64,000 bases of DNA, taken from contig NZ_JZRB01000023.1 of NCBI RefSeq assembly GCF_000964085.1, positions 60,724 through 124,723 of the forward strand, in the 5' to 3' direction. This stretch comes from Luteibacter yeojuensis (GTDB lineage: Bacteria > Pseudomonadota > Gammaproteobacteria > Xanthomonadales > Rhodanobacteraceae). The position numbers and the translations under genes were made by a program. Shown piece by piece: positions 45,813 through 55,837 of this stretch (position 1 is the stretch's first letter; each line of letters begins with the position of its first letter). The notes under the pieces are model-generated. The model saw only the letters and a program-made list of their open reading frames with translations. It was not told the DNA's origin and made no database searches.

Positions 45813-46295
45813 ATGCCAGTGGATCCCCTTGCAGGAACGGATGTCTTCGACCGCATCCTCTCGGCCGCCGGGCCGCTGGTGGCATTGAAGGCGGACGAGC
45901 CGGGCATGCTCATGGAGCAGTTCCGCCTCGTCGCGCGGCGCACCGGCCAGGCCGTGTACCTGTGGCGCGGTGGCGAGGGCCTTACCAGCCTGCGCGACGC
46001 CCAGATGCGCGTGCCCGGCTGTGCCCGCCTGGGCGATGCCCTTCGCTACATCCTGCAGAGCCTGCACTTCGGCGTGTACCTGCTCGACATGCCGCCGGGC
46101 GTGCCCAGTGCCACCGATGGTGCGCTTTTACGGCAACTTGCACGGGCGCAGACGGGGCATGTGCGCCGCGTGGTGCTCATGGGGGCCAGCGCCAGCCTGC
46201 TTGCCACGTTCGATGACGACATCGCCCGCGTCGATGCCGACCGCGCCGCGCGCTCGGTGGCGCCCCGCCTGCGCGACGGGCGCTGGGTGGTCTGA
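45813..46295 (+). CDS. hypothetical protein upstream of GGDEF-EAL gene
   Basis: A 160-residue protein that I do not recognise. It starts MPVDPLAGTDVFDRILSAAG and contains a P-loop-free alpha/beta pattern (QAVYLWRGGEGLTSLRDAQM, RYILQSLHFGVYLLDMPPG, RRVVLMGASASLLATFDDDI). The WRGGEGL-type strand-helix order resembles ATPase-like fragments without their motifs. It is two bases upstream of the GGDEF-EAL gene, strongly suggesting one operon and perhaps a role in regulating or localising it. Confidence 0.7.
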   Translation: MPVDPLAGTDVFDRILSAAGPLVALKADEPGMLMEQFRLVARRTGQAVYLWRGGEGLTSLRDAQMRVPGCARLGDALRYILQSLHFGVYLLDMPPGVPSATDGALLRQLARAQTGHVRRVVLMGASASLLATFDDDIARVDADRAARSVAPRLRDGRWVV

Positions 46296-46297
46296 GC

Positions 46298-48835
46298 ATG
46301 ATGTCGGTGCCCGACGCCAGCGGCGTCCTGATCTTCACCCCGCGCCGCGATACCCGCCGCGCGGTTTTCGATGCCCTCGACGCCGATGGCGGCTTCGTGC
46401 TGCTCAGCGCCCGCGATGCGCTGCAGCTCGAAACCCTGCTGGCCGACGCGCCGCCACTGCAACTGGCCGTGGTGGGTGGCGACGGTAGCGACGACGTGCG
46501 CCTTGGCCTGCGTATCCTGCGCAGCTTCGCGGCCTACCGCGACATCCCGGTCATGTACCTCGTGCCTGACGGCCCGCTCGCGGTGGCGCCCGACGATGGT
46601 GCGCCGTGGTTGCGCGAAAGCGCCATCGCCGCGGAACTGGCCCAGCGGGTGCGGATGGCGGTCGCCGTCGACACCACGCCGCGTGCCAGCGTGCCGGCCC
46701 CCGATTTCCGTTTCGCGTTCGATGCCGGGGCGGCCTGGGTCATCGCCACGGCCGTGGACGGCTGCATCGTCGAGGCCGGTGGCGCGATGCAACGCCTGTG
46801 CGCGGATGACGCGCCACTGCACGGCCGGCTGCTGCGTGATGTGTTCAGCATGGCCGATGGGGCCGCATGGCCGGTGCCCGATGGCGATGGCCTCGCGTGC
46901 ATGATGCGGCGCGCCGACGGTGGGGAGATCCCGGGCGAGGTCGATGTCCGCCACCTGGTCGACGAAGTGGCCGGCCATCGCGTGGCCGTCGCCTTCCGCG
47001 ACCTGCGCTCGGGGGATACGGCCGCGCGAGCCTTGTCGCTGCTCTCCGTCCTCGACGCGTGCCCCAGCGATGACGAAGGCCTCGGCGAGGCCGCGGCCAT
47101 GCTGGCCGATGCCCTCGACCTCGATGCGGTGGGCGTGTGGTCCGCGTTGCCGGAGGCCGACGGCGGCCCGCAGGTGGTCGCACGCATATGGAATGGGCCG
47201 GGCAGGGTGGAATGGGCCGACGCCAGCGACCTCCCGGTGGTGAAACTGTGCCTCGCCGGCGAGGCGCTGGTGCACCTGGGCGATGGCCGTGGCGAAGTGG
47301 CCGCCGACCCGCTGGTCGAGGCGCTGGGGCTGCGGGCCTTCGTCGTGCTACCGCTGCTGGACGAGCGGCGCAGCCCCCTGGGCGTGTTGCTCGCCGGCCG
47401 GCGGCGCCCCGCCAGCGATGGGCGGGTGTTCGAGCTGGCGCTGCGGGCCGCCGCCGCCCGCTTCAGCGCGGCGCTGGAGCTGCGCCGCGCGCGCGACCAG
47501 GGCCGCGAGCGCGGGCTCGTCGATACCCTCACGGGCCTGCCCAACCGGCTGCTGTTCCACGACCGCCTGGACACCACCATCCGCGAGGCCGAGCGCACGG
47601 GCGAGCTGTTCGCGGTGCTGCTCGTCGACCTCGACCGCTTCAAGGGCATCAACGACACGCTCGGCCATGCCGTCGGCGACCAGGTGCTCACCGCGGTGGC
47701 GCGGCGCCTGCGCGCCAGCGTGCGCGCCTCCGACACGGTGGCCCGTTATGCCGGCGATGAATTCACCGTGGTGTTGCGCCACATCATCAAGCGCGAAGAC
47801 GTGCTGCGCATCGCCGAGAAAATCGTCCAGGCCATGGAGGCGCCACTGCACCTCGACGACGGCAGCGCGTTGCAGGCCACCATCTCGATGGGCATCGCCT
47901 ACTTCCCCGACGACGCGGTGGAAGGCGAGCTGCTTTTGCGCCACGCCGACGAGGCCATGTACGGCGCCAAGAGCCTGGGCCGCAACAATTACCAGGTGTA
48001 CGCGGCCAACGTGGACACGGCCCAGCAGCAGCAGGGCGAGCTGAAGGCGCACCTGCGCCATGCCGAGCGCAATGGCGAGCTGCGCGTGTTCTACCAGCCC
48101 CAGGTCGACGCCGCGAGCGAAGACATCGTGGGCATGGAGGCGCTGGTGCGTTGGGAACACCCGCAACTGGGCATGATCAGCCCGGGTTTCTTCATCCCGC
48201 TGGCGGAGGCCAGCGGCCTCATCGTGCCCATCGGCGAATGGGTGCTGCGCACCGCGTGTGCACAGGCCAAGGCCTGGGAGGACACCTACGGCCTGGGCTT
48301 GCGCCTGGGCGTGAACCTCTCGGCCGTGCAGCTGATGCAGCCCAACCTGGCCGGCGTGGTGGCCAGCGCGCTCAAGGAGACGGGCCTCGAGCCGGCGCAG
48401 CTGGAGCTCGAAGTCACCGAGAGCATCAGCGTCAAGACCGTGCCGCACCTGGTGGAGACGCTCGACGCCCTGCACGCGCTGGGCTGCCGCATCGCCATCG
48501 ACGATTTCGGCACGGGCGCCGCGTCGCTCGATTACCTGCGCCGCCTGCCGGCCGACCGCATCAAGATCGACCAGAGCTTCGTGCGCAATATCGGCGTCGA
48601 CCCGGATGACGAGGCCATTGTCCGCGCCACCATCGAGATGGCCCACCGCCTGAAGCGGGGCGTGGTGGCCGAAGGCGTGGAAATCGAGCAGCACCTGCAG
48701 TTCCTGCGCGCCAACGGTTGCGACGAGCTGCAGGGCTACCTGTTCTGCCGGCCCCTGCCCACCGCCGGGTTCGATAAGCTGCTGGGTGAGCGGGAGCGCC
48801 TGGTGGCCGAAGGCCGTGCCATGGCCATGGCATAA
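46298..48835 (+). CDS. GGDEF-EAL cyclic-di-GMP enzyme with receiver-like, PAS and GAF domains
   Basis: An 845-residue protein with no membrane segments. Residues 1-125 look like a receiver-type fold without a clear phospho-Asp; about 140-245 is PAS-like; about 250-395 is GAF-like (VLPLLDERRSPLGVLLAGRR). The GGDEF domain (about 405-565) has DLDRFKGINDTLGH and the signature ARYAGDEF, with Ala for the first Gly, which may still be active. The EAL domain (about 585-835) retains EALVRW, LEVTES, DDFGTGAASL, RIKID, VAEGVE and QGYLFCRP. It may synthesise and/or degrade c-di-GMP. Confidence 0.93.
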   Translation: MMSVPDASGVLIFTPRRDTRRAVFDALDADGGFVLLSARDALQLETLLADAPPLQLAVVGGDGSDDVRLGLRILRSFAAYRDIPVMYLVPDGPLAVAPDDGAPWLRESAIAAELAQRVRMAVAVDTTPRASVPAPDFRFAFDAGAAWVIATAVDGCIVEAGGAMQRLCADDAPLHGRLLRDVFSMADGAAWPVPDGDGLACMMRRADGGEIPGEVDVRHLVDEVAGHRVAVAFRDLRSGDTAARALSLLSVLDACPSDDEGLGEAAAMLADALDLDAVGVWSALPEADGGPQVVARIWNGPGRVEWADASDLPVVKLCLAGEALVHLGDGRGEVAADPLVEALGLRAFVVLPLLDERRSPLGVLLAGRRRPASDGRVFELALRAAAARFSAALELRRARDQGRERGLVDTLTGLPNRLLFHDRLDTTIREAERTGELFAVLLVDLDRFKGINDTLGHAVGDQVLTAVARRLRASVRASDTVARYAGDEFTVVLRHIIKREDVLRIAEKIVQAMEAPLHLDDGSALQATISMGIAYFPDDAVEGELLLRHADEAMYGAKSLGRNNYQVYAANVDTAQQQQGELKAHLRHAERNGELRVFYQPQVDAASEDIVGMEALVRWEHPQLGMISPGFFIPLAEASGLIVPIGEWVLRTACAQAKAWEDTYGLGLRLGVNLSAVQLMQPNLAGVVASALKETGLEPAQLELEVTESISVKTVPHLVETLDALHALGCRIAIDDFGTGAASLDYLRRLPADRIKIDQSFVRNIGVDPDDEAIVRATIEMAHRLKRGVVAEGVEIEQHLQFLRANGCDELQGYLFCRPLPTAGFDKLLGERERLVAEGRAMAMA

Positions 48836-48893
48836 GGCCGGGTTGAGCTTTCCCCGCGCACCCGCATACTTTTCCTGAGGGGCCGCCCGTATT

Positions 48894-48920
48894 GAACTTG
48901 CGCGGGCCCGGCAGGTCTCA
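48894..48920 (+). promoter_or_regulatory. sigma-E-type promoter before rpoE
   Basis: GAACTT (48894-48899), 16 bases, TCTCA (48916-48920), close to the known sigma-E consensus GAACTT-N16-TCTGA. It is 46 bases before the rpoE start and implies autoregulation. Confidence 0.7.
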
Positions 48921-48965
48921 CCTGCGCCGCGACTGGACCGATTGTTGTTGAGGAGAACGGCCCGG

Positions 48966-49562
48966 ATGGGCGAAAACGAACTGGATCAAGCACTTGTAGA
49001 GCGTGTACAGCAGGGTGACCGGCGCGCCTTCGACTTGCTTGTCCGCAAGTACCAGCACAAGGTGGTGGCACTCATCTCTCGCTATGTGCACGACTGGACC
49101 GAGTGCGAGGACATCGCCCAGGAGGCCTTCGTGCGCGCGTGGCGCGCGCTGGGCTCATTCCGCGGCGAAAGTGCTTTCTATACATGGCTTTACAAGATCG
49201 CCGTGAACACCGCCAAGAACCATCTCGTCGCCATGGGGCGGCGCCCGCCCACGGGCGATATCGACGCGGAGGATGCCGTCTACGTGCCCGGCGCCACCCG
49301 CATGCACGAAAGCGCCACCCCCGAGCGCGAACTCATGCGCGAGCAGGTGGAACAAACGGTGTTTTCTACTGTCCAAGCCTTGCCCGAAGAACTTCGGGTC
49401 GCGATCACCCTGCGCGAGGTGGATGGCAAAAGTTACGAGGAAATCGCCGCCACCATGGATTGCCCCATCGGGACAGTCCGTTCGCGTATCTTCAGGGCCC
49501 GCGAGGCCATCGATGAAAAATTGCGGCCGTTGTTGTCCGACCGCGAGGACCAGACCCCATGA
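48966..49562 (+). CDS. rpoE: RNA polymerase sigma-E factor (AlgU-like)
   Basis: A 198-residue ECF sigma factor controlling the envelope stress response. Region 2 is DLLVRKYQHKVVALISRYVH through EDIAQEAFVRAWRALGSFRG and FYTWLYKIAVNTAKNHL; region 4 is ALPEELRVAITLREVDGKSY, EEIAATMDCPIGTVRSRIFRAR. GAGGAGA precedes the ATG. It overlaps rseA (ATGA) and is followed by mucD, the normal rpoE-rseA-mucD order. A sigma-E-type promoter lies upstream. Confidence 0.96.
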   Translation: MGENELDQALVERVQQGDRRAFDLLVRKYQHKVVALISRYVHDWTECEDIAQEAFVRAWRALGSFRGESAFYTWLYKIAVNTAKNHLVAMGRRPPTGDIDAEDAVYVPGATRMHESATPERELMREQVEQTVFSTVQALPEELRVAITLREVDGKSYEEIAATMDCPIGTVRSRIFRAREAIDEKLRPLLSDREDQTP

Positions 49563-50230
49563 GCGAAGCCAATCGGGAAATTCTCTCCGCCGGCATGGAT
49601 GGAGAGCTGTCACGGGAAGAAATCCGTTTCCTGTTGCGCCGCCTGGAAGCCGACAAGGCCATGGCGGGCGCATGGTCGCGCTACCACCTCGCCGGTGACG
49701 GCATCCGTGGCGACGTGCTTCCACCGGCATCCGCCGGGTTCGCCGACCGCGTCATGGCGGCCATCGACGCCGAAGCCGCCACGCAGGCTGTCGTGCCTGC
49801 CGCCGCGCCGCGCCGCCGCTGGCTGCAGTGGTCGGCCGGTGGCGCCATCGCCGCCAGCGTGGCCGTCGCCGCCCTCATGGTGACCCAGCCGGCCGGCAAC
49901 CATGCCGCACGGCCCGATATCGCCGCCAGCCACGCCATCCCGGCCGGTGGTGCCGCCGTGGCCGAGGTGGCGCCGGAGCCGGCCAGCGCGCCGGTGGCGC
50001 CGCAATGGCTCAGCGGCAACGTCGCCTCGCAGTTCACGCAGAAGGCGGCGTTCGATAGTTCCGGCAACGATGCCGCCACGGCCTACCTGCCGCGCTCCAC
50101 GCCATACCAGATCCAGCGCGCCCGTGCCGCCGAGGCCCAGGACGCCAGCAACCGCGGTTACTACCTGCTGCTCACCCGCCCCGACGGCTCGCGCTACGCG
50201 CAGCCCGTGGCCGAGCCGGCCGCGCACTAA
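49559..50230 (+). CDS. rseA: anti-sigma-E factor RseA (MucA-like)
   Basis: A 223-residue inner-membrane anti-sigma factor. The cytoplasmic N-domain (ILSAGMDGELSREEIRFLLRR, AGAWSRYHLAGDGIRGDVLP) fits the RseA N-terminal family that sequesters RpoE. One membrane helix follows near residues 95-112 (GGAIAASVAVAALMV). The periplasmic C-domain has the RseA C-terminal-like end RAAEAQDASNRGYYLLLTRP. Start overlaps the rpoE stop (ATGA). No rseB is present; the next gene is the protease. Confidence 0.93.
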   Translation: MSEANREILSAGMDGELSREEIRFLLRRLEADKAMAGAWSRYHLAGDGIRGDVLPPASAGFADRVMAAIDAEAATQAVVPAAAPRRRWLQWSAGGAIAASVAVAALMVTQPAGNHAARPDIAASHAIPAGGAAVAEVAPEPASAPVAPQWLSGNVASQFTQKAAFDSSGNDAATAYLPRSTPYQIQRARAAEAQDASNRGYYLLLTRPDGSRYAQPVAEPAAH

Positions 50231-50346
50231 GCGCTGCCGCGGCGGCGCGCCGTCGTCCCCGGCGCGCCGCGTTCCCACTTTGTCCCATCCCGTGCGGCTC
50301 CCCGCCGCACGGGCAGCCATGCCCAGAAAAAAAGGAGGCAACACCC

Positions 50347-51777
50347 ATGGCACCCTGGCATTTGCGCGCGCTGGTCGGTGGCGCGCTCGTGGTCGCGAGC
50401 GTCGGCGCGCAAGCACAATCCCTCCCCGATTTCACCAGCATCGTCGAGAAAAATGCCCCGGCGGTAGTTCATGTCGAGGCGAAATCATCCGGCCAGGCGG
50501 CCCGCAAAGGGCCGGGCCGCGGGGCGCAGGACGCCCCGGGCGGGCAGGATGACCAGGACGAACTGTTGCGGCGCTTCTTCGGCATGCCTGGCATGCCCAT
50601 GCAGCCGCGTGAGCAGACCTCGCTCGGTTCGGGCTTCATCATCTCGCCAGATGGCTACGTCCTCACCAACGACCATGTCGTCGACGGTGCCGACGAGGTC
50701 AAGATCCGCCTGCAGGATCGCCGCACGCTTACCGCCAAGGTGGTGGGCAAGGATCCGCAGTACGACATCGCGCTGCTGAAGGTCGATGCGTCGGCGCTGC
50801 CCACCGTGGCCATCGGCGATTCGCGAACCGTCAAGCGCGGCCAGTGGGCGCTGGCCATCGGCTCGCCGTTCGGCCTCGACGCCACGGTGACCCACGGCAT
50901 CATCAGTGCCGTCGGCCGAAACCTCGGCAGTGGCGACCAGCCGTATACCTCGTTCATCCAGACCGATGTGCCCATCAATCGCGGCAACTCCGGCGGCCCG
51001 CTGTTCAACCTGCAAGGCCAGGTCATCGGCGTGAACTCGCAGATCTACTCCACCAGCGGCGGTTACCAGGGCCTGTCGTTCTCCATCCCGATCGACGTGG
51101 CGATGAACGTCGTCCAGCAGATCAAGGAAAAGGGCTATGTCTCGCGCGGCATGCTCGGTGTCACGGTGCAGCCCGTCGATCAGTTTGTGAAAAACCTCAA
51201 CCTGCCGGACGCCAATGGGGCCCTCGTGGCCCAGGTCACTCCGGGCAGCGGTGCCGACAAGGCCGGCCTGAAGCAGGGCGACGTGATCCTCGGCTTCAAC
51301 GGGCAGCCCATCACCCAGTCGGTCGACCTGCCGCCGCTGGTGGGTATCACCAAGCCGGGCTCCATGGCGAAGGTGGAGATCCTCCGCGATGGCAAGAAGC
51401 AGGTGGTCGACGTGAAGGTGGGCGAGCTGCCCCGTGACAAGAACGCGCTGGCGCAGGCGGCGGGTGGTGCACAGGCGGGCGGCTCCGCCGCGGCGCTTGG
51501 CCTGGCGGTGGAGGATATCGATGCGCAGAGCCGCGCCGAACTCGGCCTGAAGGCGGGCGAGGGCGTCGTCGTCAGCCGCATCACCGGCCGCGCGGCCCAG
51601 GGCGCGGGCCTGCAGGCTGGCGATGTCATCCTCATGGTGAACCAGAAGCGCGTGGGCAGCGCCGCGGCCTTCCGCGACGCCGTCAAGGGCGTGAAGGAGG
51701 GCGACACCGCCATGCTCCTCGTCCGTCGCGACGACGCCACCCGCTTCGTGGGTATCACGGTGCCCAGCGACAAATGA
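50347..51777 (+). CDS. mucD: periplasmic serine endoprotease MucD/DegQ
   Basis: A 476-residue Do-type protease. A signal peptide ends near AQAQ (residue 24); the catalytic triad His110 (TNDHVVDG), Asp140 (YDIALLKVD) and Ser215 (INRGNSGGPLFN) is complete; two PDZ domains follow (GMLGVTVQPVDQFVKNLNLP..., then LGLAVEDIDAQSRAELGLKAGEGVVVSRI). It degrades or refolds damaged envelope proteins. It belongs to the sigma-E operon with rpoE and rseA. A GC-rich hairpin follows the stop. Confidence 0.95.
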   Translation: MAPWHLRALVGGALVVASVGAQAQSLPDFTSIVEKNAPAVVHVEAKSSGQAARKGPGRGAQDAPGGQDDQDELLRRFFGMPGMPMQPREQTSLGSGFIISPDGYVLTNDHVVDGADEVKIRLQDRRTLTAKVVGKDPQYDIALLKVDASALPTVAIGDSRTVKRGQWALAIGSPFGLDATVTHGIISAVGRNLGSGDQPYTSFIQTDVPINRGNSGGPLFNLQGQVIGVNSQIYSTSGGYQGLSFSIPIDVAMNVVQQIKEKGYVSRGMLGVTVQPVDQFVKNLNLPDANGALVAQVTPGSGADKAGLKQGDVILGFNGQPITQSVDLPPLVGITKPGSMAKVEILRDGKKQVVDVKVGELPRDKNALAQAAGGAQAGGSAAALGLAVEDIDAQSRAELGLKAGEGVVVSRITGRAAQGAGLQAGDVILMVNQKRVGSAAAFRDAVKGVKEGDTAMLLVRRDDATRFVGITVPSDK

Positions 51778-51784
51778 CCGTGGC

Positions 51785-51814
51785 GCCGGCCACCCCGGGC
51801 GGTGGCCGGCCTTT
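51785..51814 (+). terminator. possible terminator after mucD
   Basis: A perfect 10-base stem (51785-51794 and 51801-51810, 6-base loop) followed by only CTTT. The T-run is short, so termination may be partial. Confidence 0.45.
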
Positions 51815-51904
51815 CCATGCGATAATGCGGGATTCGCACGGGCCAAGGTGGCCGGTGCGCGTCGTTCGCGCCGCGAGCGATGGTGAACGTGACCACGGCG
51901 CTCC

Positions 51905-53695
51905 ATGGAACTCATCCGCAACTTCTCCATCATTGCCCACATCGACCACGGCAAGTCGACCCTGGCCGACCGCATCATCCAGCTGTGCGGTGGGCTCTCC
52001 GAGCGCGAAATGGAAGCGCAGGTGCTCGACAACAACCCGATTGAGCGCGAACGCGGCATCACCATCAAGGCGCAGTCCGTGTCGCTGCCGTACAAGGCGC
52101 GCGACGGCAAGACCTACCAGCTCAACTTCATCGATACCCCGGGCCACGTCGACTTCAGCTACGAGGTGAGCCGCTCGCTCTCCGCGTGCGAGGGCGCGCT
52201 GCTGGTGGTCGACGCGGCGCAGGGCGTCGAGGCCCAGTCCGTCGCCAACTGCTACACCGCCATCGAGCAGGGCCTGGAGGTCATCCCGGTCCTCAACAAG
52301 ATCGACCTGCCCACGGCGGACATCGACAAGGCCAAGGCCGAGATCGAGGCGGTCATCGGCCTGGATGCCTCCGACGCCATCCCCGTCAGCGCCAAGACCG
52401 GCCTGAACGTGGTCGAGGTGCTCGAGGCCATCATCCACCGCATCCCGCCGCCGAAGCCGCGCGATACGGAAAAGCTCCAGGCGCTCATCATCGACTCGTG
52501 GTTCGACAACTACCTGGGCGTGGTGTCGCTGGTGCGCGTCATGCAGGGCGAGATCAAGCCGGGCGACAAGATCCTCGTCATGTCCACCGGCCGCACCCAC
52601 CTGGTCGACGACGTGGGCGTGTTCACCCCCAAGCGCAAGAAGCTCGAGAAGCTTTCCGCCGGCGAGGTGGGCTGGATCAACGCATCCATCAAGGATGTGC
52701 ACGGCGCGCCCGTGGGCGATACGCTCACGCTGGCCGGCAAGCCGGCGGAGGAACCGCTGCCGGGCTTCCAGACCATGCAGCCGCGCGTGTTCGCGGGCCT
52801 GTTCCCGGTCTCGGCCGACGATTACCCGGCCCTGCGCGAGGCGCTCGACAAGCTGCGCCTCAACGACGCCGCCATGTTCTTCGAACCGGAAAGCTCCGAG
52901 GCCATGGGTTTTGGCTTCCGCTGTGGCTTCCTTGGCATGCTGCACATGGAGATCGTGCAGGAGCGCCTCGAGCGCGAGTACGACCTCGACCTCATCACCA
53001 CGGCGCCCACGGTGGTGTACGAGGTGGCGAAGACCGATGGCACGGTCATCAACATGGATAACCCGGCCAAGCTGCCCCCGCCGCAGCAGATCGCCGAGAT
53101 CCGCGAGCCCATCATCGTCGCCCACATCCTCACGCCGGGCGAGTACGTGGGCAACGTCATCAAGCTGTGCGAAGAAAAGCGTGGCGTGCAGCGCTCCATC
53201 CAGTACCTGGCCACCCAGGTGCAGGTCACCTACGAGCTGCCGCTGGCCGAGGTGGTGCTCGACTTCTTCGACCGCCTGAAGTCGGTGTCGCGCGGCTACG
53301 CCTCCATGGATTACGCCCTCGACCGCTTCGACGCGGGCCCGTTCGTGCGCGTCGATATCCTCATCAATGGCGACCGCGTGGACGCGCTCAGCCTTATCGT
53401 GCACCGCTCGCACGCCGATCGCCGTGGCCGCGAACTGGTCGAGCGCATGAAGGACCTGATCCCGCGCCAGCAGTTCGACGTGGCCATCCAGGCCGCCATC
53501 GGCGCCGCGGTCATCGCCCGCAGCACGGTCAAGGCGCTGCGCAAGAACGTGCTGGCCAAGTGCTATGGCGGCGACGTGTCGCGCAAGAAGAAGCTGCTCG
53601 AGAAGCAAAAAGAAGGCAAGAAGCGCATGAAGCAGGTGGGTTCCGTGGAGATCCCTCAGGAAGCCTTCCTTGCCGTGCTCAAGGTCGACAAGTAA
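51905..53695 (+). CDS. lepA: elongation factor 4 (LepA)
   Basis: A 596-residue translational GTPase that back-translocates ribosomes under stress (proposed role). G motifs are complete: [38 protein letters not shown] and [10 protein letters not shown]. The EF-G-like domains and the LepA-specific C-terminal domain ([35 protein letters not shown]) are present; the length is standard. It is followed by lepB, the usual neighbour. Confidence 0.97.
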   Translation: MELIRNFSIIAHIDHGKSTLADRIIQLCGGLSEREMEAQVLDNNPIERERGITIKAQSVSLPYKARDGKTYQLNFIDTPGHVDFSYEVSRSLSACEGALLVVDAAQGVEAQSVANCYTAIEQGLEVIPVLNKIDLPTADIDKAKAEIEAVIGLDASDAIPVSAKTGLNVVEVLEAIIHRIPPPKPRDTEKLQALIIDSWFDNYLGVVSLVRVMQGEIKPGDKILVMSTGRTHLVDDVGVFTPKRKKLEKLSAGEVGWINASIKDVHGAPVGDTLTLAGKPAEEPLPGFQTMQPRVFAGLFPVSADDYPALREALDKLRLNDAAMFFEPESSEAMGFGFRCGFLGMLHMEIVQERLEREYDLDLITTAPTVVYEVAKTDGTVINMDNPAKLPPPQQIAEIREPIIVAHILTPGEYVGNVIKLCEEKRGVQRSIQYLATQVQVTYELPLAEVVLDFFDRLKSVSRGYASMDYALDRFDAGPFVRVDILINGDRVDALSLIVHRSHADRRGRELVERMKDLIPRQQFDVAIQAAIGAAVIARSTVKALRKNVLAKCYGGDVSRKKKLLEKQKEGKKRMKQVGSVEIPQEAFLAVLKVDK

Positions 53696-53795
53696 GGGCC
53701 GCCCCCGGGCGGCATGACGTTTAACCCATGGAAACCCGGCGCCGGATGAGCCGGAATGGACCCAACCGGTCCTTCACACGACTGACGGAGATGGC

Positions 53796-54707
53796 ATGGC
53801 GGCTTTCGATTTTTCGGCATTCCTGCTTGGGGTGACGGTTCTTTTTGGTGTCGTCTGGCTCATCGACATCCTGTTCCTGGCCAAGCCCCGCCGCGCGCGC
53901 GCCGAGGCGGCCGGCACCGAGATCGCCGAGCCGTGGCCGGTCGACTGGGCCCGTTCGCTGTTCCCGGTCATCCTGGTGGTGCTCATCCTGCGCTCGTTCG
54001 TGGCCGAGCCGTTCCGCATCCCCTCCGGCTCCATGATGCCCACCCTCGACGTGGGCGATTTCATCCTGGTCAACAAGTTCTCGTACGGCCTGCGCATGCC
54101 GGCCTTCAACAACAAGCTGGTGGCCAACGGCGAGCCGCGCCGGGGCGATGTGGTGGTGTTCCGCTTCCCGGGCTACCGCTGCCCGGATGGCAACGGCCAT
54201 GTCGTGCGCAGCGGCGACATGACCTGCCAGGACCCGACCATGCCCGTGCCCAGCGAAAACTGGATCAAGCGCGTCATCGGCGTGCCAGGCGACCGCATCG
54301 AAACCCGCGGCAGCGATCTCTTCATCAACGGCGAGCGGGTGGCCATGGACGAGCTGGGCCCCTACAAGGGCGACCCCAAGCAGCCCGAGGACAGCCTGCT
54401 GATGAACTACGGCTCGAAGCTCTACACCGAGCACCTGGGCAGCGTTAACCACACCATCGCGCTCACCCCGGCCTACAACATGCCCATGGACATCCCCAAC
54501 GCCGTGGTGCCCTCCGAGGTGCCCAAGGGCTGCTATATCGTCATGGGCGATAACCGCATGAACAGCACCGACAGCCGCTGGTGGGGCTGCATGCCGGAGG
54601 AAAACCTCGTCGGCAAGGCGTTCTTCGTCTGGCTGGCATGGCGCGGTTTTGATAACGGCGTCACGGGTATCTTCGATTTCAGCCGCATGGGCAAGGTCAT
54701 CCATTGA
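53796..54707 (+). CDS. lepB: signal peptidase I
   Basis: A 303-residue inner-membrane protease that removes signal peptides. Two N-terminal membrane segments (residues 5-27 and about 48-66) precede the catalytic Ser in EPFRIPSGSMMPTL (about residue 83) and Lys in NWIKRVIGVPGDRIE (about residue 155). The C-terminal GDNRMNSTDSRWWG box E is present. It is the only LepB in the window, downstream of lepA. Confidence 0.96.
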   Translation: MAAFDFSAFLLGVTVLFGVVWLIDILFLAKPRRARAEAAGTEIAEPWPVDWARSLFPVILVVLILRSFVAEPFRIPSGSMMPTLDVGDFILVNKFSYGLRMPAFNNKLVANGEPRRGDVVVFRFPGYRCPDGNGHVVRSGDMTCQDPTMPVPSENWIKRVIGVPGDRIETRGSDLFINGERVAMDELGPYKGDPKQPEDSLLMNYGSKLYTEHLGSVNHTIALTPAYNMPMDIPNAVVPSEVPKGCYIVMGDNRMNSTDSRWWGCMPEENLVGKAFFVWLAWRGFDNGVTGIFDFSRMGKVIH

Positions 54708-54793
54708 GCGGCGGGTTGCGCCCCGGCCCGGACGCGGTAATCTCCGCATCACGACCACACAGGGGAGCCGCGCACCGCGGCGGGGGAAGCACC

Positions 54794-55174
54794 ATGGGTT
54801 CCAACAAGCAAGCGGGCATCACGCTCATCGGTTTCATCATCGTCCTGGTGGTGGTGGGCTTCTTCGCCTTCATGGCCATGAAGCTGTTCCCTGCCTACAC
54901 GGAATACGGCGGCGTGGTGAAGGCCATGAACCAGATGGCCAGCGAGGGCGGCATCGAAGACGTCGAGACGGCACGCCGCCAGCTCGCCTTCAAGATGGAT
55001 TTCCAGTACGTCGACAGTTCCACCATCAAGCCGAAGGACGTCACCCTTACGCGCTCGGGCAACCAGGCCATGCTCAACGTCAGCTACGACAAGCGCATCC
55101 CGTTCATCTACAACATCGACTTCCTGCTCCATTTCGAGAAGTCGGTGCCGCTCCGCAGCGCCGTCGCTGGGTAA
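54794..55174 (+). CDS. DUF4845 family membrane protein
   Basis: A 126-residue protein with the prepilin-like opening GSNKQAGITLIGFIIVLVVV, one membrane segment (about residues 8-28), and a periplasmic domain (ETARRQLAFKMDFQYVDSST, NYDKRIPFIYNIDFLLHF-like SYDKRIPFIYNIDFLLHFEK). It matches the DUF4845 proteins regularly found between lepB and rnc in gammaproteobacteria. A role in envelope or pilus assembly is suggested by its shape only. Confidence 0.9.
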   Translation: MGSNKQAGITLIGFIIVLVVVGFFAFMAMKLFPAYTEYGGVVKAMNQMASEGGIEDVETARRQLAFKMDFQYVDSSTIKPKDVTLTRSGNQAMLNVSYDKRIPFIYNIDFLLHFEKSVPLRSAVAG

Positions 55175-55183
55175 TGAGGTTTC

Positions 55184-55837
55184 GTGGAATTCCCGCACCG
55201 TTTTCGTGACCCTGGCTTTGCCAGCCTGGCCCTGACCCATCGCAGTGCCGGGAAGCCGAACAACGAACGGCTGGAATTCCTCGGCGACGCCCTGCTCGGC
55301 GTCATGGTGGCCGAGCTGCTGTTCGAGGTGCACCCCAACGCCAGCGAGGGCGAGCTTTCCCGCCTGCGCTCGCAGCTGGTGAACGGCCAGGCCCTGGCCG
55401 TCATCGCACGCGAACTGGAGCTGGGCGATCGCCTCAAGCTGGGCCCCGGCGAGCTGAAAAGCGGTGGTTTCCGCCGCGATTCGATCCTGGCCGATGCCTT
55501 CGAGGCCATGGTGGCCGCGGTTTACCTCGACGACGGCTACGACGCCTGCCGCCAGGTCGTGCGCAGGCTTTTCACGCCACGCGTGGGAGAACTCAAGCGC
55601 TCCAGCAAGGACGCCAAGACGCGCCTGCAGGAGTGGTTGCAGGGCAGGGGCTTGCCGCTGCCCACGTACGACCTGATCGACAGCCAGGGCGAGGACCATG
55701 CCAAGGTCTTCGACGTGAGCTGCACTATTGAAGAGCCGGAAGCCATCCGCACCGAAGGGCGCGGGGGCAGCCGGCGTGCCGCCGAGCAGGACGCCGCCGA
55801 GGCGGTGCTGCGCCGGCTGCTGGAACCCAAAGCATGA
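55184..55837 (+). CDS. rnc: ribonuclease III
   Basis: A 217-residue double-strand-specific endoribonuclease for rRNA processing. A GTG start follows GAGG five bases upstream. The RNase III signature [20 protein letters not shown] and the second acidic site ([20 protein letters not shown]) are intact. The C-terminal dsRNA-binding domain runs from about residue 145 ([20 protein letters not shown] to [14 protein letters not shown]). It overlaps era by four bases (ATGA). Confidence 0.97.
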   Translation: MEFPHRFRDPGFASLALTHRSAGKPNNERLEFLGDALLGVMVAELLFEVHPNASEGELSRLRSQLVNGQALAVIARELELGDRLKLGPGELKSGGFRRDSILADAFEAMVAAVYLDDGYDACRQVVRRLFTPRVGELKRSSKDAKTRLQEWLQGRGLPLPTYDLIDSQGEDHAKVFDVSCTIEEPEAIRTEGRGGSRRAAEQDAAEAVLRRLLEPKA

